A stretch of 64,000 nt of DNA, from contig NZ_LVYV01000012.1 of NCBI RefSeq assembly GCF_001618955.1, positions 434,001 through 498,000 on the forward strand, written 5' to 3'. Shown one piece after another: positions 16,805 to 27,160 of the stretch (position 1 is its first letter; every line of letters starts with the position of its first letter). Source of the stretch: Tardiphaga robiniae (GTDB lineage Bacteria; Pseudomonadota; Alphaproteobacteria; Rhizobiales; Xanthobacteraceae). Made by a program: the position numbers and the translations under genes. The notes under the pieces were generated by a model. That model made no database searches. It was not told the origin of the DNA and saw nothing but the letters and a program-made list of their open reading frames with translations.

Positions 16805-19800
16805 ATGTCGCATTTCTTCATCAAGCGGCCGATCTTCGCCTGGGTCCTTGCGATCCTGATCATGTTCGGCGGCCTGCTGGCGATTCTGGGGCTGCCCATC
16901 GCCCAGTATCCGCAGATCGCACCGACGGTGATCACGATCTCCGCGACCTATCCGGGCGCCAATGCGCAGACGGCGGAGAATTCGGTGACCAAGGTCATCG
17001 AGCAGAACATGACCGGCGTCGACTATCTGCAATATATGTCGTCTTATTCGACCTCGACCGGCACCGTGCAGATCTCGATCACCTTCAGCAACGAGGCCAA
17101 TCCCGACATCGCTCAGGTGCAGGTGCAGAACAAGCTGCAGCTCGCGATGCCGTTGTTGCCGCAGGTGGTGCAGCAACAGGGCCTGCGCGTGGTGAAGTCG
17201 TCGTCGAGCTTCCTGATGGTGCTCGGTTTTGTCTCCGAGAACGGCAGCATGACCGCAAGCGACATCGCCGACTATGTGGCGAGCTCGATCAACGAGCCGA
17301 TCAGCCGCGTCTCCGGTGTGGGTCAGGTGCAGTTGTTCGGCGCCGAGTATGCGATGCGGATCTGGCTCGATGCCGACAAGCTCGCGAAATACAACCTGAT
17401 GCCGAGTGATGTCACGGCGGCGATCACGGCCCAGAATACCCAAGTCACCGCCGGCCAGCTCGGCGGTCTCCCAGCGGTGGATGGCCAGCAGCTCAATGCG
17501 ACGATCACGTCGCAGAGCCGGTTGCAGACCATCGAGCAGTTCAACGACGTCATCCTGCGCACCAGCACGTCCGGCCAGACGGTCCGTATCAAGGACGTTG
17601 CCCGGGTCGAGTTGGGGTCCAAGAGCTATGACGCCGTGGCGCGCTACAATGGCAAGCCGGCGGCCGGCATGGGCATCAGTCTGGCGACCGGCGCCAATGC
17701 GGTGGCCACATCGGAAGGCGTGAAGGTGCGCATCAATCAGCTCACGGCGAATATGCCGGCGGGGCTGAAGGTGATCTATCCCTATGACACGACGCCATTC
17801 GTGAAACTGTCGATCGAGAAGGTCGTGCACACGCTGTTCGAGGCGATCGTGCTGGTCTTCATCGTGATGTTCGTGTTTCTGCAGAGCTGGCGCGCGACCA
17901 TCATCCCGACCATTGCCGTGCCGGTGGTGCTGCTTGGCACATTCGGTGTGCTGTCGATTGCGGGTTATTCCATCAATACGCTGACCATGTTCGCGATGGT
18001 TCTCGCGATCGGCCTTCTCGTCGACGACGCTATCGTCGTGGTGGAGAACGTCGAACGTGTGATGGAGGAAGAAGGGTTGTCGCCGCGCGAGGCGACCGAG
18101 AAGTCGATGCATGAGATCACCGGCGCCCTGGTCGGCATCGGCGTCGTGCTGTCGGCCGTGTTCATTCCGATGGCCTTCTTTTCCGGTTCGGTCGGCATCA
18201 TCTATCGGCAGTTCGCGCTCACCATCGTGTCGGCCATGGTGCTGTCGGTGCTGGTGGCGCTGATCCTGACGCCGGCGCTATGCGCCACGATTCTGAAGAA
18301 GCCCGAGAAGGGCCACGGCCAGAAGCGCGGTTTCTTCGGCTGGTTCAACCGCAATTTCGATCGCACGGCCAATGGCTATGAGAAGACCACGGGCGCTGTG
18401 GTGCGGCGGCCGGCCGCGGCCTTGATCGCTTTCGTTGCTGTTGTCGCAGGTATGGTTCTTCTGTTCGTGCGTTTGCCGAGCTCGTTCCTTCCCGACGAAG
18501 ACCAGGGCACGCTCATCTCACTGATTCAGCTGCCGGTTGGCGCCACCGCCGGCCGCACGCTCGATGTGATCAAGCAGGTCGAGCATCAGTTCATGGAGAA
18601 TGAGAAGGACACTGTGCAGGGCGTGTTCGCGGTGCGTGGCTTCAGCTTCGCCGGGCAGGGTCAGAATGTGGGCCTTGCTTTCGTCAGCCTGAAACCGTTT
18701 GCCGAACGTGCTGATCATGCCAAGTCGGCGCAGGCCATTGCCGGGCGTGCAATGGCAGTGTTCTCGAAGATTCGTGACGCGATGGCCTTCACCGTGTTGC
18801 CGCCGTCGCTGCCGGGCTTCGGTAATGCCAGCGGCTTCGACTTTTATTTGCAGGACTCCGGCGGCGCCGGCCACGAGGAGCTGCTGAAAACCCGCAATCA
18901 ACTGCTTGGACAGCTCGCAGGCGACAAACGTATCGCGCAGTCGCGGCCGAACGGACAGGACGATACGCCGCAATTCAATCTCGATATCGATCAGCCGAAA
19001 GCCACGGCGCTCGGCATCAACCTGACCGACCTCAACACGACGCTGTCGGCGGCGTGGGGCGGCTCCTATGTCAACGACTTCATCGACCGCGGCCGCGTGA
19101 AACAGGTCTATGTCCAGGGCGACGCGCCATTCCGGATGGGCACGACCGATATCGGCAGATGGTATGTGCGCAACAATTCGGGATCGATGGTGCCATTCAC
19201 GGCTTTCGCGAGCGAGCGCTGGAGCTACGGCTCGCCGCGTCTCGAGCGCTACAACGGCGTGGCGGCGGTGCAAATCCAGGGACAGGCGTCACCTGGCACC
19301 AGTTCGGGCACCGCGATGGCTGCGGTCGACGAGCAGGTGAAGAAACTGCCGGCCGGCTATACGCATGAATGGACCGGACTGTCGTTTCAGGAGCGGCTGA
19401 CCGGCAGCCAGACACTGTATCTCTATGCGATCTCGGTTCTGATCGTGTTCCTCTGCCTCGCTGCCCTCTATGAGAGCTGGTCGATTCCCTTCGCCGTAAT
19501 GCTGTCCGTGCCGATCGGCATTCTCGGAGCGCTGGCGGCGGCCACGATGTTCGGGCAGGCCAACGACGTCTATTTCCAGGTCGGCCTGCTCACGACGATA
19601 GGCTTGTCTGCGAAAAACGCGATTCTGATCGTGGAGTTTGCCATCGAGCAACAAGCGGCGGGCAAGTCGCTGGTCGAGGCGACGCTGCACGCTGCACGGC
19701 AGCGTTTGCGCCCGATCCTGATGACTTCACTGGCCTTTGTTCTCGGCGTGCTGCCGCTCGCTATGGCGACTGGCGCAGGTTCGGCCAGCCAGAATGCCAT

Positions 19801-19957
19801 CGGCATCGGCGTCGCGGGCGGTATGGTCACCGCGACGGTGCTCGGCATCTTCTTTGTGCCGGTGCTTTATGTGTTGGTGCAGCGCCTGTTTCCGGGCCGC
19901 AAGAAGGACGAGAAGCCTCAGGCGAATGAGCATCCGATTGCATCGCCTGCGGAGTAG
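16805..19957 (+). CDS. RND multidrug efflux permease, AcrB/MexB-like (HAE1)
   Basis: 1050 aa from ATG 16805. Seen: [18 protein letters not shown] start typical of HAE1 pumps, twelve membrane segments in two halves, the proton-relay Asp pair in [17 protein letters not shown], and the motif [17 protein letters not shown] in the second half. Trimeric inner-membrane drug/proton antiporter. Co-transcribed with its adaptor; the outer-membrane TolC-type partner must come from elsewhere. Full length, no breaks. Substrates likely amphiphilic drugs, dyes or plant phenolics. Confidence 0.95.
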   Translation: MSHFFIKRPIFAWVLAILIMFGGLLAILGLPIAQYPQIAPTVITISATYPGANAQTAENSVTKVIEQNMTGVDYLQYMSSYSTSTGTVQISITFSNEANPDIAQVQVQNKLQLAMPLLPQVVQQQGLRVVKSSSSFLMVLGFVSENGSMTASDIADYVASSINEPISRVSGVGQVQLFGAEYAMRIWLDADKLAKYNLMPSDVTAAITAQNTQVTAGQLGGLPAVDGQQLNATITSQSRLQTIEQFNDVILRTSTSGQTVRIKDVARVELGSKSYDAVARYNGKPAAGMGISLATGANAVATSEGVKVRINQLTANMPAGLKVIYPYDTTPFVKLSIEKVVHTLFEAIVLVFIVMFVFLQSWRATIIPTIAVPVVLLGTFGVLSIAGYSINTLTMFAMVLAIGLLVDDAIVVVENVERVMEEEGLSPREATEKSMHEITGALVGIGVVLSAVFIPMAFFSGSVGIIYRQFALTIVSAMVLSVLVALILTPALCATILKKPEKGHGQKRGFFGWFNRNFDRTANGYEKTTGAVVRRPAAALIAFVAVVAGMVLLFVRLPSSFLPDEDQGTLISLIQLPVGATAGRTLDVIKQVEHQFMENEKDTVQGVFAVRGFSFAGQGQNVGLAFVSLKPFAERADHAKSAQAIAGRAMAVFSKIRDAMAFTVLPPSLPGFGNASGFDFYLQDSGGAGHEELLKTRNQLLGQLAGDKRIAQSRPNGQDDTPQFNLDIDQPKATALGINLTDLNTTLSAAWGGSYVNDFIDRGRVKQVYVQGDAPFRMGTTDIGRWYVRNNSGSMVPFTAFASERWSYGSPRLERYNGVAAVQIQGQASPGTSSGTAMAAVDEQVKKLPAGYTHEWTGLSFQERLTGSQTLYLYAISVLIVFLCLAALYESWSIPFAVMLSVPIGILGALAAATMFGQANDVYFQVGLLTTIGLSAKNAILIVEFAIEQQAAGKSLVEATLHAARQRLRPILMTSLAFVLGVLPLAMATGAGSASQNAIGIGVAGGMVTATVLGIFFVPVLYVLVQRLFPGRKKDEKPQANEHPIASPAE

Positions 19958-20080
19958 TCGCGTCGCTCTCGACCTGAAGAGATGGCCGCCCGCAGCGAGG
20001 GGGTGACCATCTCCTCAGCTTATAGCGGTCACTCGGCTTTTCCGGCTATCCTCCCGACAAAATCACAGGGATGGAAAGAA

Positions 20081-21103
20081 ATGCCTCTGTCTTCGGACGA
20101 CCGCTACCCAATCAACGACCTTAGCGGCAAAGCGAGTACAGCCCGTTTTGCGAAAATAATTCGACCGCGCCTGTCGGTGCCTTTGGTCGCGGCGCCGATG
20201 TTTCGCGTGTCGGGTCCGGCTCTCGTTATTGCGGCGTGCAAGGCTGGCGTGATCGGTTCGTTTCCAACAGCCAATTGCCGAACCGACGATGAACTCGATA
20301 GCTGGATAGCGCGCATTCTCGGTGCGCTCGGGCCGGACGACGCGCCGTTTTGTCCGAATCTCATCATCCGCCGCGAGAGCTTGCAGGATGATCTTGCCAC
20401 GGTGATCCGGCATGGCTGCGAGATGGTGATCACCAGCGTCGGACCGCCGGATGCGGTCGTCGGTCCGCTGCATGAGATAGGTTGTATGGTGTTTGCCGAT
20501 GTCGCTTCGATCCGGCATGCGAAGAAAGCCATTGCGGCCGGTGTCGATGGTCTCGTCTTGCTGACGGCGGGTGCTGGTGGGCAGACCGGCTGGGTCAACG
20601 GCTTTTCCTTCGTTCGGGCGGTTCGCTCCTTCTATGAAGGGCCGATCGTGCTGGCCGGCGGCGTGTCGGATGGGCAGGCGGTGTTTGCCGCCGAGGTGCT
20701 CGGCTGTGATCTCAGCTATATGGGCACCAAGTTCATTGCCACCGAGGAGAGCATGGCGGTGGACGAGTACAAGCAGATGCTCGTCACGTCCGAACTCGAT
20801 GATGTTCTGCTGTCGCGGGCTTTCACCGGGCTGGAAACCAACACGCTGGTTCCCTCGATTGTCGCCGCGGGGCTTGATCCGAAAGATTTGCCGACGGACA
20901 TGACCAGGGAGCGAGCCGATGCGCTCTATGGCCGGCAAGCGACGTCCGGGGTCAAACGATGGCGCGACGTCTGGAGCGCAGGTCACTCTGTCTCAGGTGT
21001 TGCTGCAGTCGAGTCCGTAGCGACGCTGGTCGCCCGCACGCGCGATGAATATGAGACTGCGCGTTTAACGACACGTCGTTCACCTGCGGGGCTGACGCGC
21101 TAG
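20081..21103 (+). CDS. NPD/nitronate monooxygenase-family FMN protein with altered active-site loop
   Basis: 340 aa from ATG 20081 with GGAAAGA just upstream; the longer frame to 19982 has no support. Seen: TIM-barrel FMN fold with VPLVAAPMFRVSGPALVIAA, VITSVGPPD, VDGLVLLTAGAGGQTGW and VLAGGVSDGQAVFAAEVLG. Known: class nitronate monooxygenases use a catalytic His in a GGHxG loop. Here the loop reads GGQTG with Gln at 168, so canonical nitronate oxidation is doubtful. Could be an NAD(P)H-dependent flavin enoyl reductase-like or uncharacterised subgroup. Single gene, about 125 bp after the RND pump. Confidence 0.75.
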   Translation: MPLSSDDRYPINDLSGKASTARFAKIIRPRLSVPLVAAPMFRVSGPALVIAACKAGVIGSFPTANCRTDDELDSWIARILGALGPDDAPFCPNLIIRRESLQDDLATVIRHGCEMVITSVGPPDAVVGPLHEIGCMVFADVASIRHAKKAIAAGVDGLVLLTAGAGGQTGWVNGFSFVRAVRSFYEGPIVLAGGVSDGQAVFAAEVLGCDLSYMGTKFIATEESMAVDEYKQMLVTSELDDVLLSRAFTGLETNTLVPSIVAAGLDPKDLPTDMTRERADALYGRQATSGVKRWRDVWSAGHSVSGVAAVESVATLVARTRDEYETARLTTRRSPAGLTR

Positions 21104-21172
21104 GAGTGAAGCATCCGCGCCCGACGCAAGGTTTCGGACGGGGGGCATTGCGTTCAGATCTGCACGGCTGGG

Positions 21173-21361
21173 TTGCGGCGCGATATCGCGTTCGCGGTGG
21201 CGACTGCCGGTATCATTATTGCGGTGACGGCTACCACGCTGTCGATTCACACGCTAAACCACACGCCATCCCCGCGCGCCTGGGGGCCGATCTGCTCGGC
21301 GCTCGACCGCATCTCTCCCGCCTCATCGCGCGATCCGCGGATGGCGGCTTCGTACCGATAG
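21173..21361 (+). CDS. Possible small membrane protein, unknown
   Basis: 62 aa with a TTG start and no convincing ribosome site. Seen: a single hydrophobic N-terminal segment DIAFAVATAGIIIAVTATTL followed by a short polar tail. It fills most of the 267-bp gap before the ggt-like gene. The hydrophobic segment after MRR looks like a real anchor, but the weak start keeps confidence low. Confidence 0.3.
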   Translation: MRRDIAFAVATAGIIIAVTATTLSIHTLNHTPSPRAWGPICSALDRISPASSRDPRMAASYR

Positions 21362-21370
21362 AGGACCCTC

Positions 21371-22948
21371 ATGCGTGATTTCATGGCCGTTGCCCGTTCC
21401 GTTGCCGTCGCCGAGCACGGGATGGCCGCAACCTCGCATCCGTTGGCGACGCTGGCTGCTGTGGAGATGCTGAAGTCGGGCGGCAATGCCATCGATGCGG
21501 CGCTGGCGGCGGTCGCCGTGCAATGCGTGGCCGATCCGGCGATGACCGGCATCGGCGGCGACTGTTTTGCCCTTTATTCGCCGAAGGGCGGCGCGCCGAT
21601 CGCGCTGAACGGCTCCGGCCGTACCCCCGCCAAGATCGATTCCGAGAAATATGCGGCGTCCGGCGCCCGCGACATTCCCGAGACCTGTGTCGAGACCGTC
21701 ACCGTGCCCGGCGCCATCGATGCCTGGTGCAAGCTCAGCAAGGATCATGGCTCGAAGCCGCTGGCCGATGTGTTTGCCGCCGCCATCGACGCTGCCGAGA
21801 ATGGCTTCCTTATCACGCCGCGCGTGTCCGCCGACTGGGCCAAATGGCGCCGCAAGCTGGAACTGCATCCCGACGCGACCGCGCAATACCTGCCGGGTGG
21901 TCATGCGCCCGCGGTCGGCGACAAGCGCGTCCAGCCGGCGCTCGCTGCCACGCTGCGCCGGGTCGCGCGCGAGGGCCGCAACGGCTTCTACCAGGGCCAG
22001 GTAGCTGACGACATCATCACCACACTGCGTGCCATCGGCGGCGCGCACGAGGCCGATGATTTCAATGAGCAGCGCTCCGACTATGTGACGCCGATTTCGG
22101 CCAATCATCACGGCTATGACGTCGCCGAATGTCCGCCGAATGGCCAGGGCCTCGCCGCGCTGATGATCCTGCGCGTGCTGGCCGGCTACGACATGGCCAA
22201 TCTGAGCGAAGCCGACCGCATCCATGTGCTCGCCGAGGCGACCAAGGCGGCCTATCGCACGCGCGATGCCTATTTCTGCGATCCGGCTTACGGGCAGGTC
22301 GATGTCGAGCGCTTCCTGTCGGACAAATTCATCGGCGACCTTCGCGCCAAGATCGACATGAAGCAGGCTTCGCCGGAAGAGCACTGGGACTCGGTCATCC
22401 ACAAGGACACGGTCTATCTGACCGTGGTCGATCGCGATCTCAACGCCGTGTCGCTGATCAATTCGCTGTTCGGTCCGTTCGGCAGCGGCATCTATGCGAA
22501 GAAGTCCGGCGTGCTGCTGCACCATCGCGGCTGGAGTTTCCGCGCCAAGCCCGGCCATGTGAATTCGCTTGGCCCGCGCAAGCGCCCGATGCACACGATC
22601 ATTCCGGGCATGCTGATGAAAGACGGCCGCGCGGTCATGCCGTTCGGCGTGATGGGCGGCCATTATCAGGCCACCGGCCATGCCCAGTTCATATCCGATG
22701 TGATCGATCGCAAGATGGACATCCAGGCTGCTGCCGAGGCGCCGCGCTCGTTCGCGACCAATAACCTGCTGCAGCTTGAAAAGACCATCCCGGAAGCGGT
22801 GCGCAACGATCTGGCCGCCCGCGGCCATACGCTGCAGATGATGGATACCGGCATCGGCGGCTGCCAGGCCATCCAGATCGATTATCAGCGCGGCGTGCTG
22901 CTCGGCGCCTCGGACCACCGCAAGGACGGCCTCGCACTCGGCTTCTGA
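21371..22948 (+). CDS. Gamma-glutamyltransferase-family (Ntn hydrolase) enzyme
   Basis: 525 aa. Seen: N-terminal [20 protein letters not shown] and [10 protein letters not shown] (large-subunit features), the likely autoprocessing nucleophile T347 in [11 protein letters not shown], and small-subunit motifs [26 protein letters not shown] and [12 protein letters not shown]. No signal peptide, so cytoplasmic, unlike classical periplasmic GGT. GAGGA sits before the ATG. Known: GGT-like proteins cleave gamma-glutamyl bonds or related amides/acyl groups after self-cleavage. The precise substrate (glutathione, cephalosporin-type acyl or another amide) cannot be told. Confidence 0.88.
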   Translation: MRDFMAVARSVAVAEHGMAATSHPLATLAAVEMLKSGGNAIDAALAAVAVQCVADPAMTGIGGDCFALYSPKGGAPIALNGSGRTPAKIDSEKYAASGARDIPETCVETVTVPGAIDAWCKLSKDHGSKPLADVFAAAIDAAENGFLITPRVSADWAKWRRKLELHPDATAQYLPGGHAPAVGDKRVQPALAATLRRVAREGRNGFYQGQVADDIITTLRAIGGAHEADDFNEQRSDYVTPISANHHGYDVAECPPNGQGLAALMILRVLAGYDMANLSEADRIHVLAEATKAAYRTRDAYFCDPAYGQVDVERFLSDKFIGDLRAKIDMKQASPEEHWDSVIHKDTVYLTVVDRDLNAVSLINSLFGPFGSGIYAKKSGVLLHHRGWSFRAKPGHVNSLGPRKRPMHTIIPGMLMKDGRAVMPFGVMGGHYQATGHAQFISDVIDRKMDIQAAAEAPRSFATNNLLQLEKTIPEAVRNDLAARGHTLQMMDTGIGGCQAIQIDYQRGVLLGASDHRKDGLALGF

Positions 22949-23453
22949 TCGATCAGGACAAGGCGCGATGGCGAGCTTCAGGTCCCGTCGCGCCGTGTCT
23001 TGAAAAACGGATCGAAAACTTTCGGCAGATCGTCCGGCGGAATGCCGTCGCCATTGTCGGCCACGACCACGCGCATGTTGCCATCGTCGCGAGACGGCAA
23101 GCTCGATCACGCCGGCGCGGCCATCGGGACGCCATGAACTGCTGTATTCAGCGCGAGATTTCGAACAACCTGCGCGAGCGCACCGGGATAAGTGTCGGCC
23201 ACGATGCCGTCCTTGCATATCACGCGAACCGTATGGCCTCTGCGGTCGAGCAAGGGGGATCCTTGGCGCCGTCAGTGTGGAAACGGCGAACGGGTGCATT
23301 GTTGGTCGTTTCTCTGACTCGCAGGTTCGGCGAATATGACGGAGCAAGCGGCGCGGTGTCGGTAACTATCGATTAACTCCATTAGAATTTGAGCCAGTTC
23401 GCCGGTGAAACTTTCAGACTTTGGCGGTATCGGGTGCTTCGGGGAGAGGCGAC
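22949..23453. other. 505-bp gap between ggt-like gene and GGDEF gene
   Basis: Holds the histidine-kinase remnant (22978-23250, minus strand) and the probable promoter region of the downstream diguanylate cyclase. A near-consensus CtrA-type site GTAA-N7-TTAAC lies at 23362-23377. No intact gene seen. Confidence 0.7.
22978..23250 (-). pseudogene. Decayed sensor histidine kinase, HATPase_c fragment
   Basis: Seen on the minus strand in pieces: LAQVVRNLALNTAVHG (N box) in one frame, RPDGRAGVIELAVSR in a second, and RVVVADNGDGIPPDDLPKVF followed by DPFFKTRRDGT-stop in a third. These are the N, G1 and F boxes of a histidine-kinase ATP-binding domain, in the correct order but split by at least two frameshifts. 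The G2 box and the dimerisation domain are missing. No intact reading frame links them. Confidence 0.8.
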
Positions 23454-24602
23454 GTGATCAGATTCTGGAAATCAATTTTCGTCGGCGTTCCGGACCATGT
23501 CCGGATCGAACTCATTGACATGCTTTTCCAGACGCGTGTGCCGCTCTCGATCGCCGGCTTCACACTGGCCATCGTCTCGTGTCACGTCGCCATTAGTTCT
23601 GCAAATCCATGGTTCTACGGGTTGAGTGCAGCCGGAGTGATCGTCACGATCTTCCGCGTGGCCACCGAGGGCGTCTATCATCGCAGTAAAGGTCAACGCA
23701 GTTTCACAATCGTCGCGGCCGAGCGATGGGAGCGGCTTTACGCGTGGAGCAGCTACGTCTTTGCAGGATTGATCGGTTTGCTTGGCGCGGCGACTTTCTG
23801 GGCGAAGAATCCTGCGCATCAACTCCTCGCAACGGCGCTGGTCTTCGGCTATGCGGCTGGCATCGTCTGCCGGATTTCCGTCCGCCCGGGGATCGCGCTG
23901 CCGGCCTTGATGCTGGTTGCCTTGCCGACGGCATTCTCTGCGCTGGCTCGCGCCGACGGCAACCTGGCCTTCTATGCCGTGATCCTGATCGCGTTCCTGC
24001 TTGGTAGCTTCGAGACCGTCCGCTTCATCTATCGGCAGAACATCGAGCAGATTTCGCTCAAGCACGAATTTTCGACCCTTGCGCGGCACGATGCGCTCAC
24101 GGGTCTCGCCAATCGGCTTGGCTTCCAGGAGCGCTTGGCGATCATCGCGGCGCGCGCGCGGGCAACAGGCTGCCTCATCGCCGTTCACAGCATCGATCTC
24201 GACCGGTTCAAGGAGGTCAATGACGTGCATGGTCATCCCGTAGGCGACGCGCTGCTGCAGGCCGTTGCGAGCCGGCTCAGCGGAATTTTGCGCGACGGCG
24301 ATTTCGCGGTGCGCATGGGCGGCGACGAATTCGTCGTGGTGCAATCCGTTGTCGGCAATCGCGAGGAGGCCATGTTGCTGGGCCGCCGCATCATTCGGAC
24401 GGTCTCGGAGCCGTTCATCATCGATGGTCTCGAGCTCACTGTTGGCGCAAGCGTCGGGATCGCGGTTGGTCGCGACGGCGATGATCCCTCCGATCTCACT
24501 CCGGCTGCCGACCGGGCGCTCTATGCATCGAAGGCCAGCGGTCGAAACCGAGTGACGTTTGCCAAGCCCGTCGATGCCGAGACGATGGCGCGTGCGGGCT
24601 AG
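23454..24602 (+). CDS. Membrane diguanylate cyclase (GGDEF)
   Basis: 382 aa from GTG 23454, preceded by GGGAGAGG; the in-frame TTG 23421 is rejected. Seen: about six membrane segments in the first 200 residues (MASE-like sensor), linker, then GGDEF domain with LTGLANRLGFQERL, LDRFKEVNDVHGHPVGDALL and intact MGGDEFVVV. An RxxD inhibitory site (RDGD) lies exactly five residues before GGDEF, so product inhibition is expected. Makes c-di-GMP at the inner membrane. No EAL domain. Signal sensed by the membrane part unknown. Confidence 0.92.
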   Translation: MIRFWKSIFVGVPDHVRIELIDMLFQTRVPLSIAGFTLAIVSCHVAISSANPWFYGLSAAGVIVTIFRVATEGVYHRSKGQRSFTIVAAERWERLYAWSSYVFAGLIGLLGAATFWAKNPAHQLLATALVFGYAAGIVCRISVRPGIALPALMLVALPTAFSALARADGNLAFYAVILIAFLLGSFETVRFIYRQNIEQISLKHEFSTLARHDALTGLANRLGFQERLAIIAARARATGCLIAVHSIDLDRFKEVNDVHGHPVGDALLQAVASRLSGILRDGDFAVRMGGDEFVVVQSVVGNREEAMLLGRRIIRTVSEPFIIDGLELTVGASVGIAVGRDGDDPSDLTPAADRALYASKASGRNRVTFAKPVDAETMARAG

Positions 24603-24699
24603 CGGTTCGGCGCAGCGAGCGTAGGCTGACCCGTGCAGGCAAGATTTCCTTCAGATCAAAAAAGCTGACAGTGAATCGATGGCATCAATGGGGAGCGGG

Positions 24700-24735
24700 T
24701 TGACAGGCACTGATTATGTTATGTTATAACATAAC
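24700..24735 (+). promoter_or_regulatory. Zur box overlapping sigma-70 promoter
   Basis: Seen: a perfect 18-bp palindrome GTTATGTTATAACATAAC at 24718-24735 and an exact TTGACA -35 at 24700-24705; a TTATAA-type -10 at the right distance lies inside the palindrome. Known: rhizobial Zur sites are AT-rich palindromes of this kind upstream of zinc-uptake and COG0523 genes. A bound repressor would block RNA polymerase. The following gene is a COG0523 GTPase, which strengthens the call. Confidence 0.85.
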
Positions 24736-24785
24736 AAATAAGATGAGCCCAATGTCCCGCACCCTCAAAAGACTGTTCGATCTCG

Positions 24786-25991
24786 ATGCAAAAACTCCCC
24801 GTCACGGTCTTGTCCGGCTTCCTCGGGGCTGGAAAGACAACTTTGCTGAACCATGTGCTGAACAACCGTCACGGCCTGAAAGTGGCGGTGATTGTGAACG
24901 ACATGAGCGAGGTGAACATCGATGCGGACCTGGTTCGCGATGGCGGTGCCAATCTGTCGCGGACGGATGAGAAGCTGGTCGAAATGACCAATGGCTGCAT
25001 CTGCTGCACTTTGCGCGACGATCTGCTCAAAGAAGTACGTGCGCTCGCCGAGAGCAGGCGGTTCGATTACCTGCTGATCGAATCCACCGGAATTGCAGAG
25101 CCGCTGCCGGTGGCCGCGACCTTCGACTTCCGCGACGAGAACGGCGACAGTCTCTCCGACGTGGCACAGCTCGACACCATGGTGACCGTCGTCGATGCGG
25201 TGAACCTGTTGAAGGATTATTCCTCGACCGACTTTCTGCAGGACCGCGGTGAGGCACTCGACGGCGACAAGCGGACGCTGGTCGATCTGCTGGTGGAGCA
25301 GATCGAATTCGCTGATGTCGTCGTGCTCAACAAGGTCAATGACGCCACGCTCGAGCAATGCAACAGCGCGCGCAAGATCATCTGCGCGCTCAATCCCGAC
25401 GCCGATATCATCGAGGCGAGCTTTGCCGATGTGCCGTTCGACCGCGTGCTCGATACCGGACGCTTCGATTTTGAGAAGGCGCAGCAGCATCCGCTCTGGC
25501 ACAAGGAGCTGTATGGTTTTGCCGACCACGTGCCGGAGACCGAAGAATACGGCGTGACGAATTTCGTCTATCGCGCGCGGCGGCCGTTCGATCCCGTGAA
25601 GTTTCAGGCCTTCCTGCGCGAGAGCTGGGCCGGCGTGATCCGCAGCAAAGGCCACTTCTGGCTCGCGACGCGGCCGCAATGGGTCGGCGAACTCAGCCAG
25701 GCCGGCGCCATCGTGCGCACCGAAGGCATGGGCTTCTGGTGGGCCAATGTGCCTGCCGATCGCTGGCCGGACGATCCGTATTGGCGGCAGTCGCTGAAGA
25801 AGAACTGGAACGAGATCTATGGCGACCGGCGGCAGGAGATCGTGTTCATCGGTTCCGACATGGACGAGAGCGACATCCGCCGCCGGCTTGATGCCTGCCT
25901 TGTTCCGGGAAAGCCCGGCATGGATATCGCCGGCTGGGCGAGGCTCGCCGATCCGTTTCCGGCCTGGAAACGGGCCGACGAGGTGGCGTAA
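24786..25991 (+). CDS. COG0523/CobW-family zinc-responsive GTPase (ZigA/YciC-like metallochaperone)
   Basis: 401 aa. Seen: P-loop GFLGAGKTT (11-19), metal motif C71-I-C-C74, Walker B-like [11 protein letters not shown], an NKxN-type base motif (VVLNKVN), and a CobW C-terminal domain from about 270. Known: the Zur-regulated COG0523 branch delivers zinc to client enzymes during zinc starvation, using GTP. The perfect palindrome and promoter 50-90 bp upstream put this gene in that branch rather than the cobalamin (CobW) or nitrile-hydratase branches. Single gene; no zinc ABC importer adjacent. Confidence 0.9.
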   Translation: MQKLPVTVLSGFLGAGKTTLLNHVLNNRHGLKVAVIVNDMSEVNIDADLVRDGGANLSRTDEKLVEMTNGCICCTLRDDLLKEVRALAESRRFDYLLIESTGIAEPLPVAATFDFRDENGDSLSDVAQLDTMVTVVDAVNLLKDYSSTDFLQDRGEALDGDKRTLVDLLVEQIEFADVVVLNKVNDATLEQCNSARKIICALNPDADIIEASFADVPFDRVLDTGRFDFEKAQQHPLWHKELYGFADHVPETEEYGVTNFVYRARRPFDPVKFQAFLRESWAGVIRSKGHFWLATRPQWVGELSQAGAIVRTEGMGFWWANVPADRWPDDPYWRQSLKKNWNEIYGDRRQEIVFIGSDMDESDIRRRLDACLVPGKPGMDIAGWARLADPFPAWKRADEVA

Positions 25992-26001
25992 GCTTCTTTG
26001 A

Positions 26002-26016
26002 CCAATTATAAATTGG
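26002..26016. promoter_or_regulatory. Short palindrome upstream of the AraC gene
   Basis: Seen: CCAATT-ATA-AATTGG, a perfect 6-3-6 palindrome, 81 bp before the AraC regulator start and just after the COG0523 gene. Too AT-rich for a terminator; an operator for an iron or metal regulator is possible but unproven. Confidence 0.35.
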
Positions 26017-26096
26017 CGATGGGCCCGGCGGGTTGCGATCAGCGCTGGCGGCCATAGGGTGCGTCCTCTGGGCACCTGCCCGTATGGACCATATCG

Positions 26097-26978
26097 GTGG
26101 ATCGCCAACTCTCGCCAGTCACAACGCCAAGCGAAAACGAGAAGCTGCTCCTGCTGTCGGGAACGCTGATCCTGTCCGCCGGTATTACCCGCTTCGACAA
26201 ACCTAAACGCGTCAATGCGACGCTGCCGGCCGGCGTGAAGACCGTCGTGCTGCTGAGCGGACGCGTGCAGATCCGGATCGGCGAGGGCACCGCACGGGAG
26301 ATCTGCGGTCCCGCGGTGCTGGTCATCCGTACCATCAACGGCGCCGAGCGCGATCAGGTCTTCGCCGCCGATGTTCCCGTGCGTTACGTCATCGTGCAGA
26401 TGAACGAGAACCTCATGGGCGCTGATATGTCGGCGGCGCTGGACCGGTCGTTCACGAGCGGAAACATCTCGCGCGACGATGGTGCATTGCTGATGTCAGG
26501 CCCGGCGGGCCACGCGCTGCAGGCCCTGACCAGCCAGATCATGAACTGCCCGATCCGCGGCGCGGAGCGCGAGCTCTATCTCGGCGGCAAGGCGTTGCAG
26601 CTTGCGGCATTGGCGATCTCGTCCTGCATCTCTCAGGCGAATTCCGAAGAGGCGCTGCAGCTCTCCTCGAAAGAGATCGAGCGCATCCGTCAGGCGCGTG
26701 AATTGCTGATCGCCTCCATGCAGAAGCCGCCGAACCTGGAAGGGCTGGCGCAGCAGGTGGGCCTCAATGTCCGCAAATTCAGCGACGGCTTTCGCCGCGT
26801 CTACGGGTCGACGGTGTTCGGCTTTCTGCAGGAATACCGTCTGGAACAGGCTTACAAGCTGATCTCATCCGGCGAGATGAGCGTGTCGGAGGCGGCTTAT
26901 CACGTCGGCTACGGCGCGGCGCATTTCGCCACCGTCTTCCGCAAGCGCTTCGGCATTTCGCCGAGCAGCCTGCGCTAG
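26097..26978 (+). CDS. AraC-family regulator, likely of siderophore uptake (PchR-like)
   Basis: 293 aa, GTG start. Seen: unassigned N-terminal sensor domain (about 1-190) and C-terminal double HTH, with NLEGLAQQVGLNVRKFSDGF, GFLQEYRLEQAYKLISSGEM and SEAAYHVGYGAAHFATVFRK. Known: PchR/YbtA-type AraC proteins bind the ferri-siderophore in the cytoplasm and activate the cognate receptor gene. It sits 182 bp upstream of, and co-oriented with, a TonB receptor, esterase and ABC importer, which supports that role. Confidence 0.82.
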   Translation: MDRQLSPVTTPSENEKLLLLSGTLILSAGITRFDKPKRVNATLPAGVKTVVLLSGRVQIRIGEGTAREICGPAVLVIRTINGAERDQVFAADVPVRYVIVQMNENLMGADMSAALDRSFTSGNISRDDGALLMSGPAGHALQALTSQIMNCPIRGAERELYLGGKALQLAALAISSCISQANSEEALQLSSKEIERIRQARELLIASMQKPPNLEGLAQQVGLNVRKFSDGFRRVYGSTVFGFLQEYRLEQAYKLISSGEMSVSEAAYHVGYGAAHFATVFRKRFGISPSSLR

Positions 26979-27160
26979 ATCCCCGCCGTCGCGGCAAAGC
27001 GCTGCGACAGTTTATAGGTCTCCTAACCTCCGACAAAAGCGAGAGTCCGGCAAACGAAAGTCCGCGCCTATGTCTCCCTTGTGCTGCGTGCCACTAGAGG
27101 AGCGCGCTGGCTCGGGGAATTTGCCCGGCGCAGAAATGACTCTCGGGGATCATCAGACAC

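Noticed and set aside
15367-16935. 522-aa open frame on - opposite the RND adaptor
   Set aside because: Shadow of the adaptor gene; overlaps the operator region and lacks any start signal.
21323-23347. 674-aa open frame on - opposite the ggt-like gene
   Set aside because: GC-rich antisense shadow with no recognisable domain over most of its length; only its upstream end overlaps real kinase remnants.
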